IMG/VR virus record: IMGVR_UViG_3300021440_000091
Location: 1-30,189 of that record
DNA from: a virus
Strand: one strand, 5' to 3'
Length of the DNA stretch: 30,189 nt
The stretch's first letter is position 1. Every line of letters begins with the position of its first letter. The notes under the pieces were generated by a model. It was not told the DNA's origin. It saw nothing but the letters and a program-made list of their open reading frames with translations, and did no database searches. Shown here piece after piece: positions 22,965-28,377 of this stretch. The position numbers and the translations under genes are program-made.

Positions 22965-23675
22965 ATGGATCTTGCAAACATGAAACCCGCCGGAAAGTCT
23001 AAGAAAGCGGCAACCAATGGGGCATTGGCCAAAGGCCATGCAATGGGTTTGCTCATGCTGCGCGATGCTGATAAAAAGGCAGATGCGGAAGCAAAGGCAC
23101 GCGAAAGCATGAAAGATACCCTGAAACGCCTACAAGGTCTGGAGCGCGATGGCCATCTTGAATTCAGGAAAGTACTCGAAGGGCGCAAAGCGGAAATTCA
23201 AGAACGCGCCACGATTGCCAATGTCAACCTCCAGACGTGGTTTACCATGGAATCAAAAGATGGTAGTGTCTATGCTACTATCAGCCTTTGGCTGAAAATG
23301 TCAAAGGCACTGGAGACTGGTTGGATTCCTGATTACTCCATGGCATGGGGCATTATCAGCATGGCTGCAACCGATGCACTTGCAGCTAAGGCCAGCGATG
23401 GAACAGACAAGCCCCAGACTGCTGCGCCCACTACTCGCCGTGGTCGCAAAGCAAAAGCCACTACGGTGGAAGATGATGGGGATGATGATGGGGATGACAA
23501 GCCCACGAATCAGGAGAAAACCGCATCCCTGCTGTTTGGCTGGCTCAAACAAATGAAGGACATGCCCTTGCAAACCTTGGAAGAATTTCATAAAGCATTG
23601 GGCAACATGATCGATCAACGCAAGCGCCCCGCGCCAGTGGTTGCCCCTGCCAAGACAGAACCCGCACCATTCTGA
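22965..23675 (+). CDS. Early protein of unknown function, 236 residues, acidic linker
   Basis: The start is the ATG at 22965, with GGAG 7 nt upstream. The N-terminus is basic and Ala/Lys-rich, residues about 30-85 form charged helix or coiled coil, and 88-140 a folded part with NVNLQTWFTMESKDGSVYATISLWLKM-like composition. Residues 155-185 form a flexible linker with a basic RRGRKAK patch and the acidic run DDGDDDGDD, and a C-terminal helical domain includes FGWLKQMKDM. It is clearly richer in G+C than its neighbours, suggesting different origin or high expression. It has its own consensus promoter before it and a terminator after it. A DNA- or host-protein-binding role is possible; I do not recognise the family. 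Confidence 0.7.
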   Translation: MDLANMKPAGKSKKAATNGALAKGHAMGLLMLRDADKKADAEAKARESMKDTLKRLQGLERDGHLEFRKVLEGRKAEIQERATIANVNLQTWFTMESKDGSVYATISLWLKMSKALETGWIPDYSMAWGIISMAATDALAAKASDGTDKPQTAAPTTRRGRKAKATTVEDDGDDDGDDKPTNQEKTASLLFGWLKQMKDMPLQTLEEFHKALGNMIDQRKRPAPVVAPAKTEPAPF

Positions 23676-23678
23676 GGG

Positions 23679-23692
23679 TTTAAACTTTTAAA
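23679..23692. repeat. TTTAAA-spacer-TTTAAA motif copy
   Basis: TTTAAACTTTTAAA lies between the stop of the 236-residue gene and its terminator. It is identical to the copy at 27350-27363 and related to those listed under 24215-24228. Confidence 0.7.
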
Positions 23693-23693
23693 T

Positions 23694-23716
23694 GCCCGGC
23701 TAGTCCGGGCTTTTTT
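23694..23716 (+). terminator. Rho-independent terminator
   Basis: Stem GCCCGG (23694-23699) with CCGGGC (23705-23710), loop CTAGT, then six T. It ends the single-gene unit of the 236-residue protein and separates it from the small genes downstream. Confidence 0.9.
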
Positions 23717-23766
23717 GTGCCCATTATTTTAGTGGTTACAAAAAAGGTTTTCAACAGGAGCTTTTA

Positions 23767-23991
23767 ATGACCGACCTTATGCGAAAGCGTTTTATTGTGT
23801 TTGGTGTTTGGAAAGATCATTTGATCGAGCGTGAATGCTCTCACTACCATATGGCAATGTCCTATGGGTTTCTTTTCAGCAATGCTGAATTCAAGGCAAG
23901 GGTGTGGGATAGGAAACTTAATCGGTTTATTCCAATTAAAAGTTTTAAATCCACTGTTTGCTTCCGTCAAACCGCGTTTGTTTACGCTTAA
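23767..23991 (+). CDS. Small unrecognised protein, 74 residues
   Basis: AGGAG precedes the ATG by about 6 nt. The product (MTDLMRKRFIVFGVWKDHLIERECSHYHMAMSYG...) is basic and rich in aromatic residues, probably a small alpha/beta fold. No motif is recognised. It stands first after the terminator at 23694-23716 and 10 nt before the next gene, so both probably form one unit. No clear promoter was found in the 50 nt upstream. Confidence 0.6.
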   Translation: MTDLMRKRFIVFGVWKDHLIERECSHYHMAMSYGFLFSNAEFKARVWDRKLNRFIPIKSFKSTVCFRQTAFVYA

Positions 23992-24001
23992 AGGAACTAA
24001 C

Positions 24002-24190
24002 ATGAAAAAGATTGTTCACTATCGTGCATTAGCCTCTGACATTCGTTTTGGGGCTCCTGTGTTGCTTTACCCGATAGATCATCCCTCTGATCTTGTGTCT
24101 AACACAAAAATGGCAAGAACATCCCCTGTCGAATTGATAGAGGAAGATGGTGTGTTTGAAACACGTAACACACGTTACGTTCCTGCCTGA
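24002..24190 (+). CDS. Small unrecognised protein, 62 residues
   Basis: AAAGGA stands 6 nt before the ATG at 24002, so I use this start and not a longer frame that runs through the upstream gene. The product starts MKKIVHYRALASDIRFGAPV and is a small, probably beta-rich protein with the segment RTSPVELIEEDGVFETRNT. The end has the form of short phage proteins that bind a partner through a strand. Function unknown. Confidence 0.6.
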   Translation: MKKIVHYRALASDIRFGAPVLLYPIDHPSDLVSNTKMARTSPVELIEEDGVFETRNTRYVPA

Positions 24191-24214
24191 CTGTATCTCC
24201 TAGTCCTTTAAGCA

Positions 24215-24228
24215 TTTAAAAGTTTAAA
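24215..24228. repeat. TTTAAA-spacer-TTTAAA motif (main entry)
   Basis: TTTAAAAGTTTAAA lies in the spacer before the gene at 24276. Copies of the form TTTAA(A/C), one to three bases, TTTAAA recur between rightward genes at 22644-22660, 22939-22952, 23679-23692, 24505-24518, 25058-25071 and 27350-27363. Two follow tRNA-type CCA ends without a gap. Copies are often followed by GG, which could serve as part of an RBS. Looser versions occur inside genes at 25332-25347 and 28503-28517. Confidence 0.65.
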
Positions 24229-24275
24229 GGGCTACAGGATGCATGTCACATCGTTTAACTTAGTTAGGAAACATC

Positions 24276-24509
24276 ATGCCCCAAATCCAAACCCAATCTG
24301 CCATGTCTGCTGCTCTGATTGCTGCTACGCACACGGCCATTCGCAAGGGTATTAACACTGGCCGCCTTGGTGGTCAAGTGCTTACCAATGAAGCCAAGGG
24401 TACCGGGAAAAAGTACCGGCCTGATGTTTCTGTCCATGCTCGTCGTGATACCTATCATTACTGCATGGCACAGTTGAACCCTGTTGCGTCTGCTCCAGAG
24501 TCTGTTTAA
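24276..24509 (+). CDS. Small basic protein, 77 residues
   Basis: AGGA stands before the ATG. The product (MPQIQTQSAMSAALIAATHTAIRKGINTGRLGGQVLTNEAKGTGKKYRP...) is basic, with an Ala-rich helix first and a Gly/Lys-rich part later, and is richer in G+C than the genes around it. It could bind nucleic acid. No family is recognised. Confidence 0.6.
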   Translation: MPQIQTQSAMSAALIAATHTAIRKGINTGRLGGQVLTNEAKGTGKKYRPDVSVHARRDTYHYCMAQLNPVASAPESV

Positions 24510-24518
24510 AAGTTTAAA
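24505..24518. repeat. TTTAAA-spacer-TTTAAA motif copy
   Basis: TTTAAAAGTTTAAA, identical to the copy at 24215-24228, overlaps the last codons of the upstream gene and precedes the RBS of the gene at 24546. Confidence 0.65.
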
Positions 24519-24545
24519 GGTGACCGATCTTTAGGAGAACACATT

Positions 24546-24959
24546 ATGCGCTTTTTTATTTTGATGCAACAGCCCAACGGGGCATTGATTGAAGTTGGGT
24601 ATCGTTTTGAGTCTTATGAGAAGGCTAAAGAACATCTTCAATGGGTACAAAAAAAGGTAGAGGGCGGTGCCCTTCTTGAGCTTTTCAAATTGGGTACCTA
24701 CTTCATACTTGAGGAACGCGCCAGTCTTTCCTTCAAAAATGTGGCGGACTTTAAGGAACACCCCGTCAAGAAAGAGGCTGCTGAATGGATTGATTGGAAT
24801 GGTGGTATCATCCCTGTCCACCTTGCAAGCTTGGTATGTGCCACATTTAGGGATGGGACTATCCATACAAGGAGTGGCCGCCAGTTTCGTTGGAATCATT
24901 TTCAGCCTCACATATATGGGCACATGCACGACATTGTTAAATATAAGGTGATTCAATAA
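24546..24959 (+). CDS. Unrecognised protein, 137 residues
   Basis: AGGAG lies about 8 nt before the ATG. The protein begins MRFFILMQQPNGALIEVGYRF, followed by a helix ESYEKAKEHLQWVQKKVEGG. The later part is rich in aromatic residues and His (EWIDWNGGIIPVHLASLVC, WNHFQPHIYGHMHDI). The His-rich end (HFQPHIYGHMH) could bind metal, but no known motif fits. It ends 6 nt before the tRNA-Leu gene. Several open frames over the same bases in other frames are shadows. Confidence 0.6.
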   Translation: MRFFILMQQPNGALIEVGYRFESYEKAKEHLQWVQKKVEGGALLELFKLGTYFILEERASLSFKNVADFKEHPVKKEAAEWIDWNGGIIPVHLASLVCATFRDGTIHTRSGRQFRWNHFQPHIYGHMHDIVKYKVIQ

Positions 24960-24965
24960 ATCACA

Positions 24966-25057
24966 GCGGGCATGGTGGAAATGGTAGACACAGCGGACTT
25001 AAAATCCGCCGCTTGCTTAAAGGCAGCATCCCGGTTCGACTCCGGGTGCCCGCACCA
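24966..25057 (+). tRNA. trnL: tRNA-Leu (UAA anticodon)
   Basis: Acceptor GCGGGCA/TGCCCGC, anticodon stem GCGGA/TCCGC with loop CTTAAAA (anticodon TAA, reads UUA), a long class II variable arm, T-stem CCCGG/CCGGG with loop TTCGACT, discriminator A and an encoded CCA. All stems fold without mismatches that I can see. UUA is frequent in AT-rich genes, so it probably supplements the host pool. Confidence 0.95.
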
Positions 25058-25071
25058 TTTAAAGTTTTAAA
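25058..25071. repeat. TTTAAA-spacer-TTTAAA motif copy next to tRNA-Leu
   Basis: TTTAAAGTTTTAAA begins at the first base after the tRNA CCA end and runs into GGG, part of the RBS of the gene at 25080. Confidence 0.65.
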
Positions 25072-25079
25072 GGGATTTT

Positions 25080-25313
25080 ATGAAGCCTTTTGAGTTTGTT
25101 TTGTTTGATGGGGATAGCTCTCCAGACACGCCCATTCTTGAAATTAATGAGGCTATGCATAAGGAATTAGTTATTCGTAGTGATGAAGATGAATGGGAAG
25201 TTTTATCCTATTACTACGATGATGATGCCACACGCATGGTTATTGACATACAAAAAAGGAAATCAAATGTTCTTTGTAAGCAAAATGGTTCGTCAACAGG
25301 GAATGTTAATTGA
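25080..25313 (+). CDS. Small acidic protein, 77 residues
   Basis: AAAGGG stands before the ATG. The product (MKPFEFVLFDGDSSPDTPILEINEAMHKELVIRSDEDEWEVLSYYYDDDATRM...) is acidic for about 55 residues, with a compact alpha/beta look. The last about 20 residues turn basic and polar and overlap the next gene, so they may be unimportant. Small acidic early proteins often mimic DNA or bind host enzymes; this is only a suggestion. Confidence 0.55.
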   Translation: MKPFEFVLFDGDSSPDTPILEINEAMHKELVIRSDEDEWEVLSYYYDDDATRMVIDIQKRKSNVLCKQNGSSTGNVN

Positions 25314-25452
25314 AACACGACATGGACGCCCTTTAAAATATTTTAAATCCGCCGCAAAACTTTGCAAAAAAGTGGGTGGGTTTATTCGTGATGATACTCG
25401 GGACATTGTTGGACAATCTTTCAATTCCAAGTATCCTCGTTACATAACCTGA
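25267..25452 (+). CDS. Small basic protein, 61 residues
   Basis: I start at the ATG at 25267 because AAGGA precedes it; the longer frame from 25180 has no RBS. The product (MFFVSKMVRQQGMLIETRHG...KYFKSAAKLCKKVGGFIRDD...) is basic and contains a helix that looks like a small binding domain. It overlaps the acidic upstream protein by 47 nt; the opposite charges make a partnership conceivable. No family is recognised. Confidence 0.55.
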   Translation: MFFVSKMVRQQGMLIETRHGRPLKYFKSAAKLCKKVGGFIRDDTRDIVGQSFNSKYPRYIT

Positions 25453-25461
25453 TGTTGATTG

Positions 25462-25528
25462 TAGTCTAGTGACAGTAGACTATGACCAGCAAAATGTAGC
25501 TGGAGTCCTGCTCGGAAAGAGCTTTTTT
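25462..25528 (+). ncRNA. Structured leader or small RNA with three hairpins and a T-run
   Basis: Hairpin 1 is a perfect 7-bp stem TAGTCTA/TAGACTA (25462-25468, 25476-25482). Hairpin 2 is CCAGC/GCTGG (25486-25490, 25499-25503). Hairpin 3 is GCTC/GAGC with loop GGAAA (25510-25522), followed by six T. The block fills the 90-nt gap between two genes. The last hairpin and T-run resemble a weak terminator, so the element may be an attenuator, a terminated small RNA or a plain terminator. No known RNA family is recognised. Confidence 0.4.
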
Positions 25529-25542
25529 CAAAGGGTATTCAA

Positions 25543-25860
25543 ATGACTTCTGTTGTTCGCTATTTTCATCTGCGTCCTTATGGCGCTGTGGGACGCGGTG
25601 GTGTTACTGTTCGTGTTACTGGAAACACCGAGTCTCCGACTCAAGTGGATGTTCAAGCTGCTTTCTGTTCCAAGAAAGACATGTACTGCAAGGCCACAGG
25701 CCGTGCTGAGTCTGCTAAAGCACCTGTCAAGGTGGTTCAATTGCGGTATCTCCCGCAAGAACTCTCTCGACTGACTGCACAAGCGCAAAGCAAAACCAAA
25801 CAGAACTATCTGTTGGGTGATATGTCCTTTGCAATGAAGTACTTTCTGCCGAAGGAGTAA
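25543..25860 (+). CDS. Unrecognised protein, 105 residues
   Basis: AAAGGG stands 7 nt before the ATG. The product is basic and G+C-richer than its neighbours. A beta-rich first half includes VGRGGVTVRVTGNTESPTQV and a Cys-containing segment FCSKKDMYCKATGR, and the second half is helical (PQELSRLTAQAQSKTKQNYL). No catalytic motif is seen. It is followed 3 nt later by the 213-residue gene, whose RBS (AAGGAG) overlaps its stop, so the two are co-translated. Confidence 0.6.
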   Translation: MTSVVRYFHLRPYGAVGRGGVTVRVTGNTESPTQVDVQAAFCSKKDMYCKATGRAESAKAPVKVVQLRYLPQELSRLTAQAQSKTKQNYLLGDMSFAMKYFLPKE

Positions 25861-25863
25861 GTG

Positions 25864-26505
25864 ATGAAATACATACCAACAAACTTCCGTAAAGGAAAAG
25901 GAATGCTTGCTTCTACCGTTTCTAAGTTGGGAGAGGTTTCTTTTCCTACTTGGACAGGGCTACAAATCTACATGACTCCTATACGAAAAGGAGTTCCATT
26001 GCCAAACCAAATTCAAGGATACACTGATACTGTAAATCAAATCCTTGCTAATGTTGATACAGATGAAGAAATGTATCTCATGATAGATGAAAAGTTTGTA
26101 AAGGCAGGGGACTATCATCGCCGTCCGGGAAAGCATGTGGATGGGTATTGGATTCCTTCTATGCAAATGCATGGCGGTGGTGGCCCAAAGCACTCACCTT
26201 TTCCATCACCCGGAAGACACTCACCGGGAAGACATACTGGTGTGGGTAGTATGGAGGGATTACTTCTTGCTTCCAATACTGGTGACGCCATGTCTTATGT
26301 GGGAGAGTATTCCCGTGATTTTGTAAAAGATTGGCGGGGAGGTGATTGTTCTTCCATTGACACGGCATCCTTGATGCCTGTGTATATGGAACCCAATCTT
26401 GTCTATGCGGCAAATGTCATGACAGTCCACGAGTCTCTTCCTGTGAAAAAAGATTGCTTTCGCTCTCTTGTTCGTATCAACATTCCTAATTGGAGTAACC
26501 AATGA
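25864..26505 (+). CDS. Possible 2OG-Fe(II)-type oxygenase, 213 residues
   Basis: I use the ATG at 25864 with GGAG 6 nt upstream. The in-frame GTG just before it is too close to that RBS. The sequence contains H91-x-D93 in KHVDGYWIP, H189 in MTVHESLPV and R200 followed by Ser in DCFRSLVRINIP. An HxD, a distant His about 100 residues later and an Arg about 11 residues beyond are the iron and 2-oxoglutarate ligands of 2OG-Fe(II) dioxygenases on a double-stranded beta-helix. Length and strand content fit. Residues 102-130 are an odd Gly/His/Pro insert (GGGGPKHSPFPSPGRHSPGR). Substrate unknown. The pattern is suggestive only; it could be another jelly-roll protein. Confidence 0.4.
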   Translation: MKYIPTNFRKGKGMLASTVSKLGEVSFPTWTGLQIYMTPIRKGVPLPNQIQGYTDTVNQILANVDTDEEMYLMIDEKFVKAGDYHRRPGKHVDGYWIPSMQMHGGGGPKHSPFPSPGRHSPGRHTGVGSMEGLLLASNTGDAMSYVGEYSRDFVKDWRGGDCSSIDTASLMPVYMEPNLVYAANVMTVHESLPVKKDCFRSLVRINIPNWSNQ

Positions 26506-26879
26506 AAAAATTGTATTTTCTTTTGATCGCTACAGCCCTTACTTTGACTGCTTGTGGTGGGGGTAGTTCAACTCCTGCTCCAGCATTTGAATCTGGTGTG
26601 TCCTCTGCTCCTCCTGTTACATCAGGACCTAGTGCTGGAGAAACCATGATGGCAGCGGGTGCTGGTGCAGCCCTTGGTACATTGGCAACTGGTTTGTTAA
26701 CTCGGCCAAGCCCTTCTGTACCTGCTCCTGCACCTGTTACAGTGGTACGGCAAACCGTGGTGCATAATCGTACCGTGGTTATCAACAAACCCACTCCTCC
26801 AGAGAAAAAGATGACCGTCCCTCCTCCTGTACAGCGACCAACATCACGACCTGTTTCCAGTCCCCCTCGTCGTAAGTAA
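26502..26879 (+). CDS. Proline-rich lipoprotein
   Basis: A 125-residue protein with a lipoprotein signal peptide: KK, an apolar core and lipobox LTAC with Cys18, followed by GGG, which favours outer-membrane sorting. Residues about 46-66 form an Ala/Gly-rich apolar stretch (AGETMMAAGAGAALGTLATG). The last 60 residues are rich in Pro, Val, Thr and Arg, flexible and basic. It overlaps the previous stop (ATGA), so both are co-translated. Phage lipoproteins expressed early can block receptors and exclude other phages (T5 Llp type); a role in lysis is less likely because spanins are present in the late operon. The function is inferred. Confidence 0.65.
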   Translation: MKKLYFLLIATALTLTACGGGSSTPAPAFESGVSSAPPVTSGPSAGETMMAAGAGAALGTLATGLLTRPSPSVPAPAPVTVVRQTVVHNRTVVINKPTPPEKKMTVPPPVQRPTSRPVSSPPRRK

Positions 26880-26883
26880 TTTT

Positions 26884-26901
26884 CTGCCCGTAGCTCAATC
26901 G
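26884..26901 (+). pseudogene. 5' fragment of a disrupted tRNA-Arg gene
   Basis: CTGCCCGTAGCTCAATCG has the acceptor strand CTGCCCG, TA at positions 8-9 and a D-arm start typical of tRNA-Arg. The acceptor pairs perfectly (7 of 7) with CGGGCAG at 27339-27345. After this point the sequence leaves the tRNA pattern. The stop codon of the HNH gene (minus strand) lies inside this fragment. Confidence 0.65.
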
Positions 26902-27179
26902 TATTTAGATTGGGTGTGTTGTACAGCGTGACAGTTGGCACAGAGGAGCTGACATTTCTCTAGCTCAAGTAAAATTCTAGACCAAGAACGAAGTCTTAGT
27001 TTGTTCCAATTACAGTCCTTTTCCTCTGGATTTGTATGATGAAAATGAAAGGCAGCAGGATGACCAGTAAAGTTACAGAGAGTACATTTACCTCCCATGT
27101 AAGTAACTGCTTTTTCTTTTACCTTTCTCCAACGAAAGATTTGATTTTTGTATTGGTCTTGTTTATTTATATATGACAT
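26895..27179 (-). CDS. HNH endonuclease inserted in a tRNA gene
   Basis: The start is the ATG ending at 27179, with GGAG 6 nt upstream, giving 94 residues; a longer in-frame start lies inside the tRNA-Arg gene and is unlikely. Zinc-type Cys pairs C32/C35 (KCTLCNF) and C80/C83 (LLCANCH) surround the HNH core H45-x-H47-H48 (FHFHHTNPEEK), N82, H84 and H88. This is the usual form of small free-standing HNH homing enzymes, which make DNA breaks in one target gene and spread by repair. It is the only minus-strand gene in the right arm, has its own consensus promoter at 27268-27296, and lies between the two halves of a broken tRNA-Arg gene. Confidence 0.8.
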   Translation of the reverse strand: MSYINKQDQYKNQIFRWRKVKEKAVTYMGGKCTLCNFTGHPAAFHFHHTNPEEKDCNWNKLRLRSWSRILLELEKCQLLCANCHAVQHTQSKYD

Positions 27180-27188
27180 GATATTCTC

Positions 27189-27263
27189 CAGTCTATCGTA
27201 TAATGGATAATACAACAGCCTTCTAAGCTGTGAATCTAGGTTCGATTCCTAGTAGATTGACCA
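27189..27263 (+). tRNA. trnR: tRNA-Arg (UCU anticodon), intact copy
   Basis: Acceptor CAGTCTA/TAGATTG (one G-T), D-stem GTAT/ATAC, anticodon stem ACAGC/GCTGT with loop CTTCTAA (anticodon TCT, reads AGA), 4-nt variable region, T-stem CTAGG/CCTAG with loop TTCGATT, discriminator A and an encoded CCA; 75 nt. The first base is C, as in the broken copy. The segment from the last stem base through the anticodon loop and 3' stem strand is identical to the broken copy at 27304-27316, but the rest of the molecule differs. It lies within the inserted cassette. Confidence 0.93.
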
Positions 27264-27267
27264 CTAT

Positions 27268-27296
27268 ATTATATCATAAAAGAGTAGAATTGTCAA
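27268..27296 (-). promoter_or_regulatory. Perfect consensus promoter for the HNH gene
   Basis: On the minus strand TTGACA (27291-27296), exactly 17 nt, TATAAT (27268-27273). The start point would be near 27261, so the HNH mRNA leader is the antisense of tRNA-Arg over almost its whole length. Confidence 0.85.
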
Positions 27297-27303
27297 GTCT
27301 AAT

Positions 27304-27349
27304 CCTTCTAAGCTGTAGGTTGGGGGTTCGAGTCCCTCCGGGCAGGCCA
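27304..27349 (+). pseudogene. 3' fragment of a disrupted tRNA-Arg(UCU) gene
   Basis: It begins with the last base of the anticodon stem and loop CTTCTAA. Then follow stem strand GCTGT, variable AGGTT, T-arm GGGGG/CCCTC with loop TTCGAGT, acceptor strand CGGGCAG, discriminator G and CCA. The bases just upstream (AAT at 27301-27303) cannot form the missing stem strand ACAG, so this half cannot fold alone. It pairs with the 5' fragment at 26884-26901. Confidence 0.75.
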
Positions 27350-27363
27350 TTTAAACTTTTAAA
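27350..27363. repeat. TTTAAA-spacer-TTTAAA motif copy next to the broken tRNA
   Basis: TTTAAACTTTTAAA starts at the base after the CCA end of the broken tRNA-Arg and is identical to the copy at 23679-23692. The 123 nt from here to 27486 hold no gene that I can support. Confidence 0.65.
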
Positions 27364-27486
27364 TGAATCTCATGAGTTCTGTAGAGTTTATGAGTTGAAG
27401 GAAGTAGCGGCAGTGCAAGCGGAAGTGGAACTAAGGATTATCCCTGTTCCTCTTCAAAAGAGTAGTAACTAACTTTTGGAGTGTTT

Positions 27487-27651
27487 ATGTTTATCAAGCA
27501 AAAAGAAAAGCATGTGTTTGATGTGTTTGTTGGTAATGGATGGGATAATTGGACTCGCGTTCAACGATTCCATTGGGGATGTAAAGTAGTGGCCGGAAAC
27601 CACTTGCCCCGTAACGTAATTCACGAACTGAACAAAAGGCTGGTGAAGTAA
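27487..27651 (+). CDS. Small protein, 54 residues
   Basis: GGAG stands 5 nt before the ATG. The product starts MFIKQKEKHVFDVFVGNGWDNWTRVQRFHWG and has a compact beta-hairpin look with two Trp pairs, ending in a basic helix (VIHELNKRLVK). The stop overlaps the next ATG (TAATG), so it is co-translated with the zinc-binding protein. Function unknown. Confidence 0.65.
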   Translation: MFIKQKEKHVFDVFVGNGWDNWTRVQRFHWGCKVVAGNHLPRNVIHELNKRLVK

Positions 27652-27869
27652 TGATCTGTCCTATTTGTACCAAACAAGAGAAGTGTGCTTCATGCAGCCA
27701 TTTCTTTTCTTTGATTCATTCTGGAAATATTCAACCAAAGAAACCTCCTCCGGTTGCCCCGAAGAAAGTTTTTATTGGTAGTGGTGAAGATGTTCCCTTT
27801 GACACGGATGACTATGCTTACTTTTCAAATCAAGAAACCAACCCCAATTCCTCAGAATTTCGGGTCTAG
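27651..27869 (+). CDS. Small zinc-binding protein, 72 residues
   Basis: Two CxxC pairs, C3/C6 and C12/C15, in MICPICTKQEKCASC form a compact zinc site at the very N-terminus. The middle is Pro/Lys-rich and the end acidic and disordered (GSGEDVPFDTDDYAYF). It starts on the TAATG of the previous gene. Such short zinc proteins of phages often bind host RNA polymerase or nucleic acid; that is only an analogy. Confidence 0.65.
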   Translation: MICPICTKQEKCASCSHFFSLIHSGNIQPKKPPPVAPKKVFIGSGEDVPFDTDDYAYFSNQETNPNSSEFRV

Positions 27870-28377
27870 GCTACAGAGGTTTATTGGTGGGCGTTGGTTA
27901 ACTGGAGACGAGCCCGATGCTCCGCCTCCTAGTTGGCCAGCTACCTCTCCTTTAGCTCTTCCTCCTGTGAGTAGAACTCCTGTACAGACGGTGACCCGTC
28001 CTACATGGGATAAGATCATCTACTCTCGATGGATAGAGTCTATCAAGGCGGAGTTTATTAAAGGTCAATATCTTGCCCTCTCTTCTGTGCCAGCAAAGAC
28101 GGGTGAACTTCCTTACCTTTACATATTGGAGGATATTACTGAGATTCATCACATGGCTCCCATTGATGAAGATCAAGGTATTTTTCAACCTAAGTGTCTT
28201 GTTGTCAAGTGTCCTAAATTTGGAAGGCATGAGAAGGATAAGGCAGAAGAGTTTGTCATCATCCATATGGCCCCGAAAAGGGTACGTCATTTAACCTTGG
28301 AGGAGTCACATCTTGTTAACCTTCGTAATCAACAAGCCAAAGAAAACGGGCAAAACATTATCCTTGGCACTGAGTAA
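27790..28377 (+). CDS. Unrecognised protein, about 195 residues (start uncertain)
   Basis: The end is clear, but the start is not: in-frame ATGs at 27754, 27790, 27808 and 27814 all lie inside the previous gene and none has a strong RBS. I take 27790 as a compromise. The N-terminal part up to about residue 75 is rich in Pro and Thr. A folded domain follows with SRWIESIKAEFIKGQYLALSS-like composition, ELPYLYILEDITEIHHMAPIDEDQG and VVKCPKFGRHEKDKAEEFVIIHM. It may bind metal through His and Cys residues, but no family is recognised. Confidence 0.55.
   Translation: MFPLTRMTMLTFQIKKPTPIPQNFGSRLQRFIGGRWLTGDEPDAPPPSWPATSPLALPPVSRTPVQTVTRPTWDKIIYSRWIESIKAEFIKGQYLALSSVPAKTGELPYLYILEDITEIHHMAPIDEDQGIFQPKCLVVKCPKFGRHEKDKAEEFVIIHMAPKRVRHLTLEESHLVNLRNQQAKENGQNIILGTE

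Noticed and set aside
26884-27349. Group I intron in the anticodon loop of tRNA-Arg
   Set aside because: Such introns keep complete tRNA halves and a catalytic core. Here the D-arm and the 5' anticodon strand are lost and the insert is filled by an HNH gene on the other strand and a second tRNA.
27230-27472. 80-residue open frame on the plus strand
   Set aside because: It begins inside tRNA-Arg and runs through the broken tRNA; there is no RBS.
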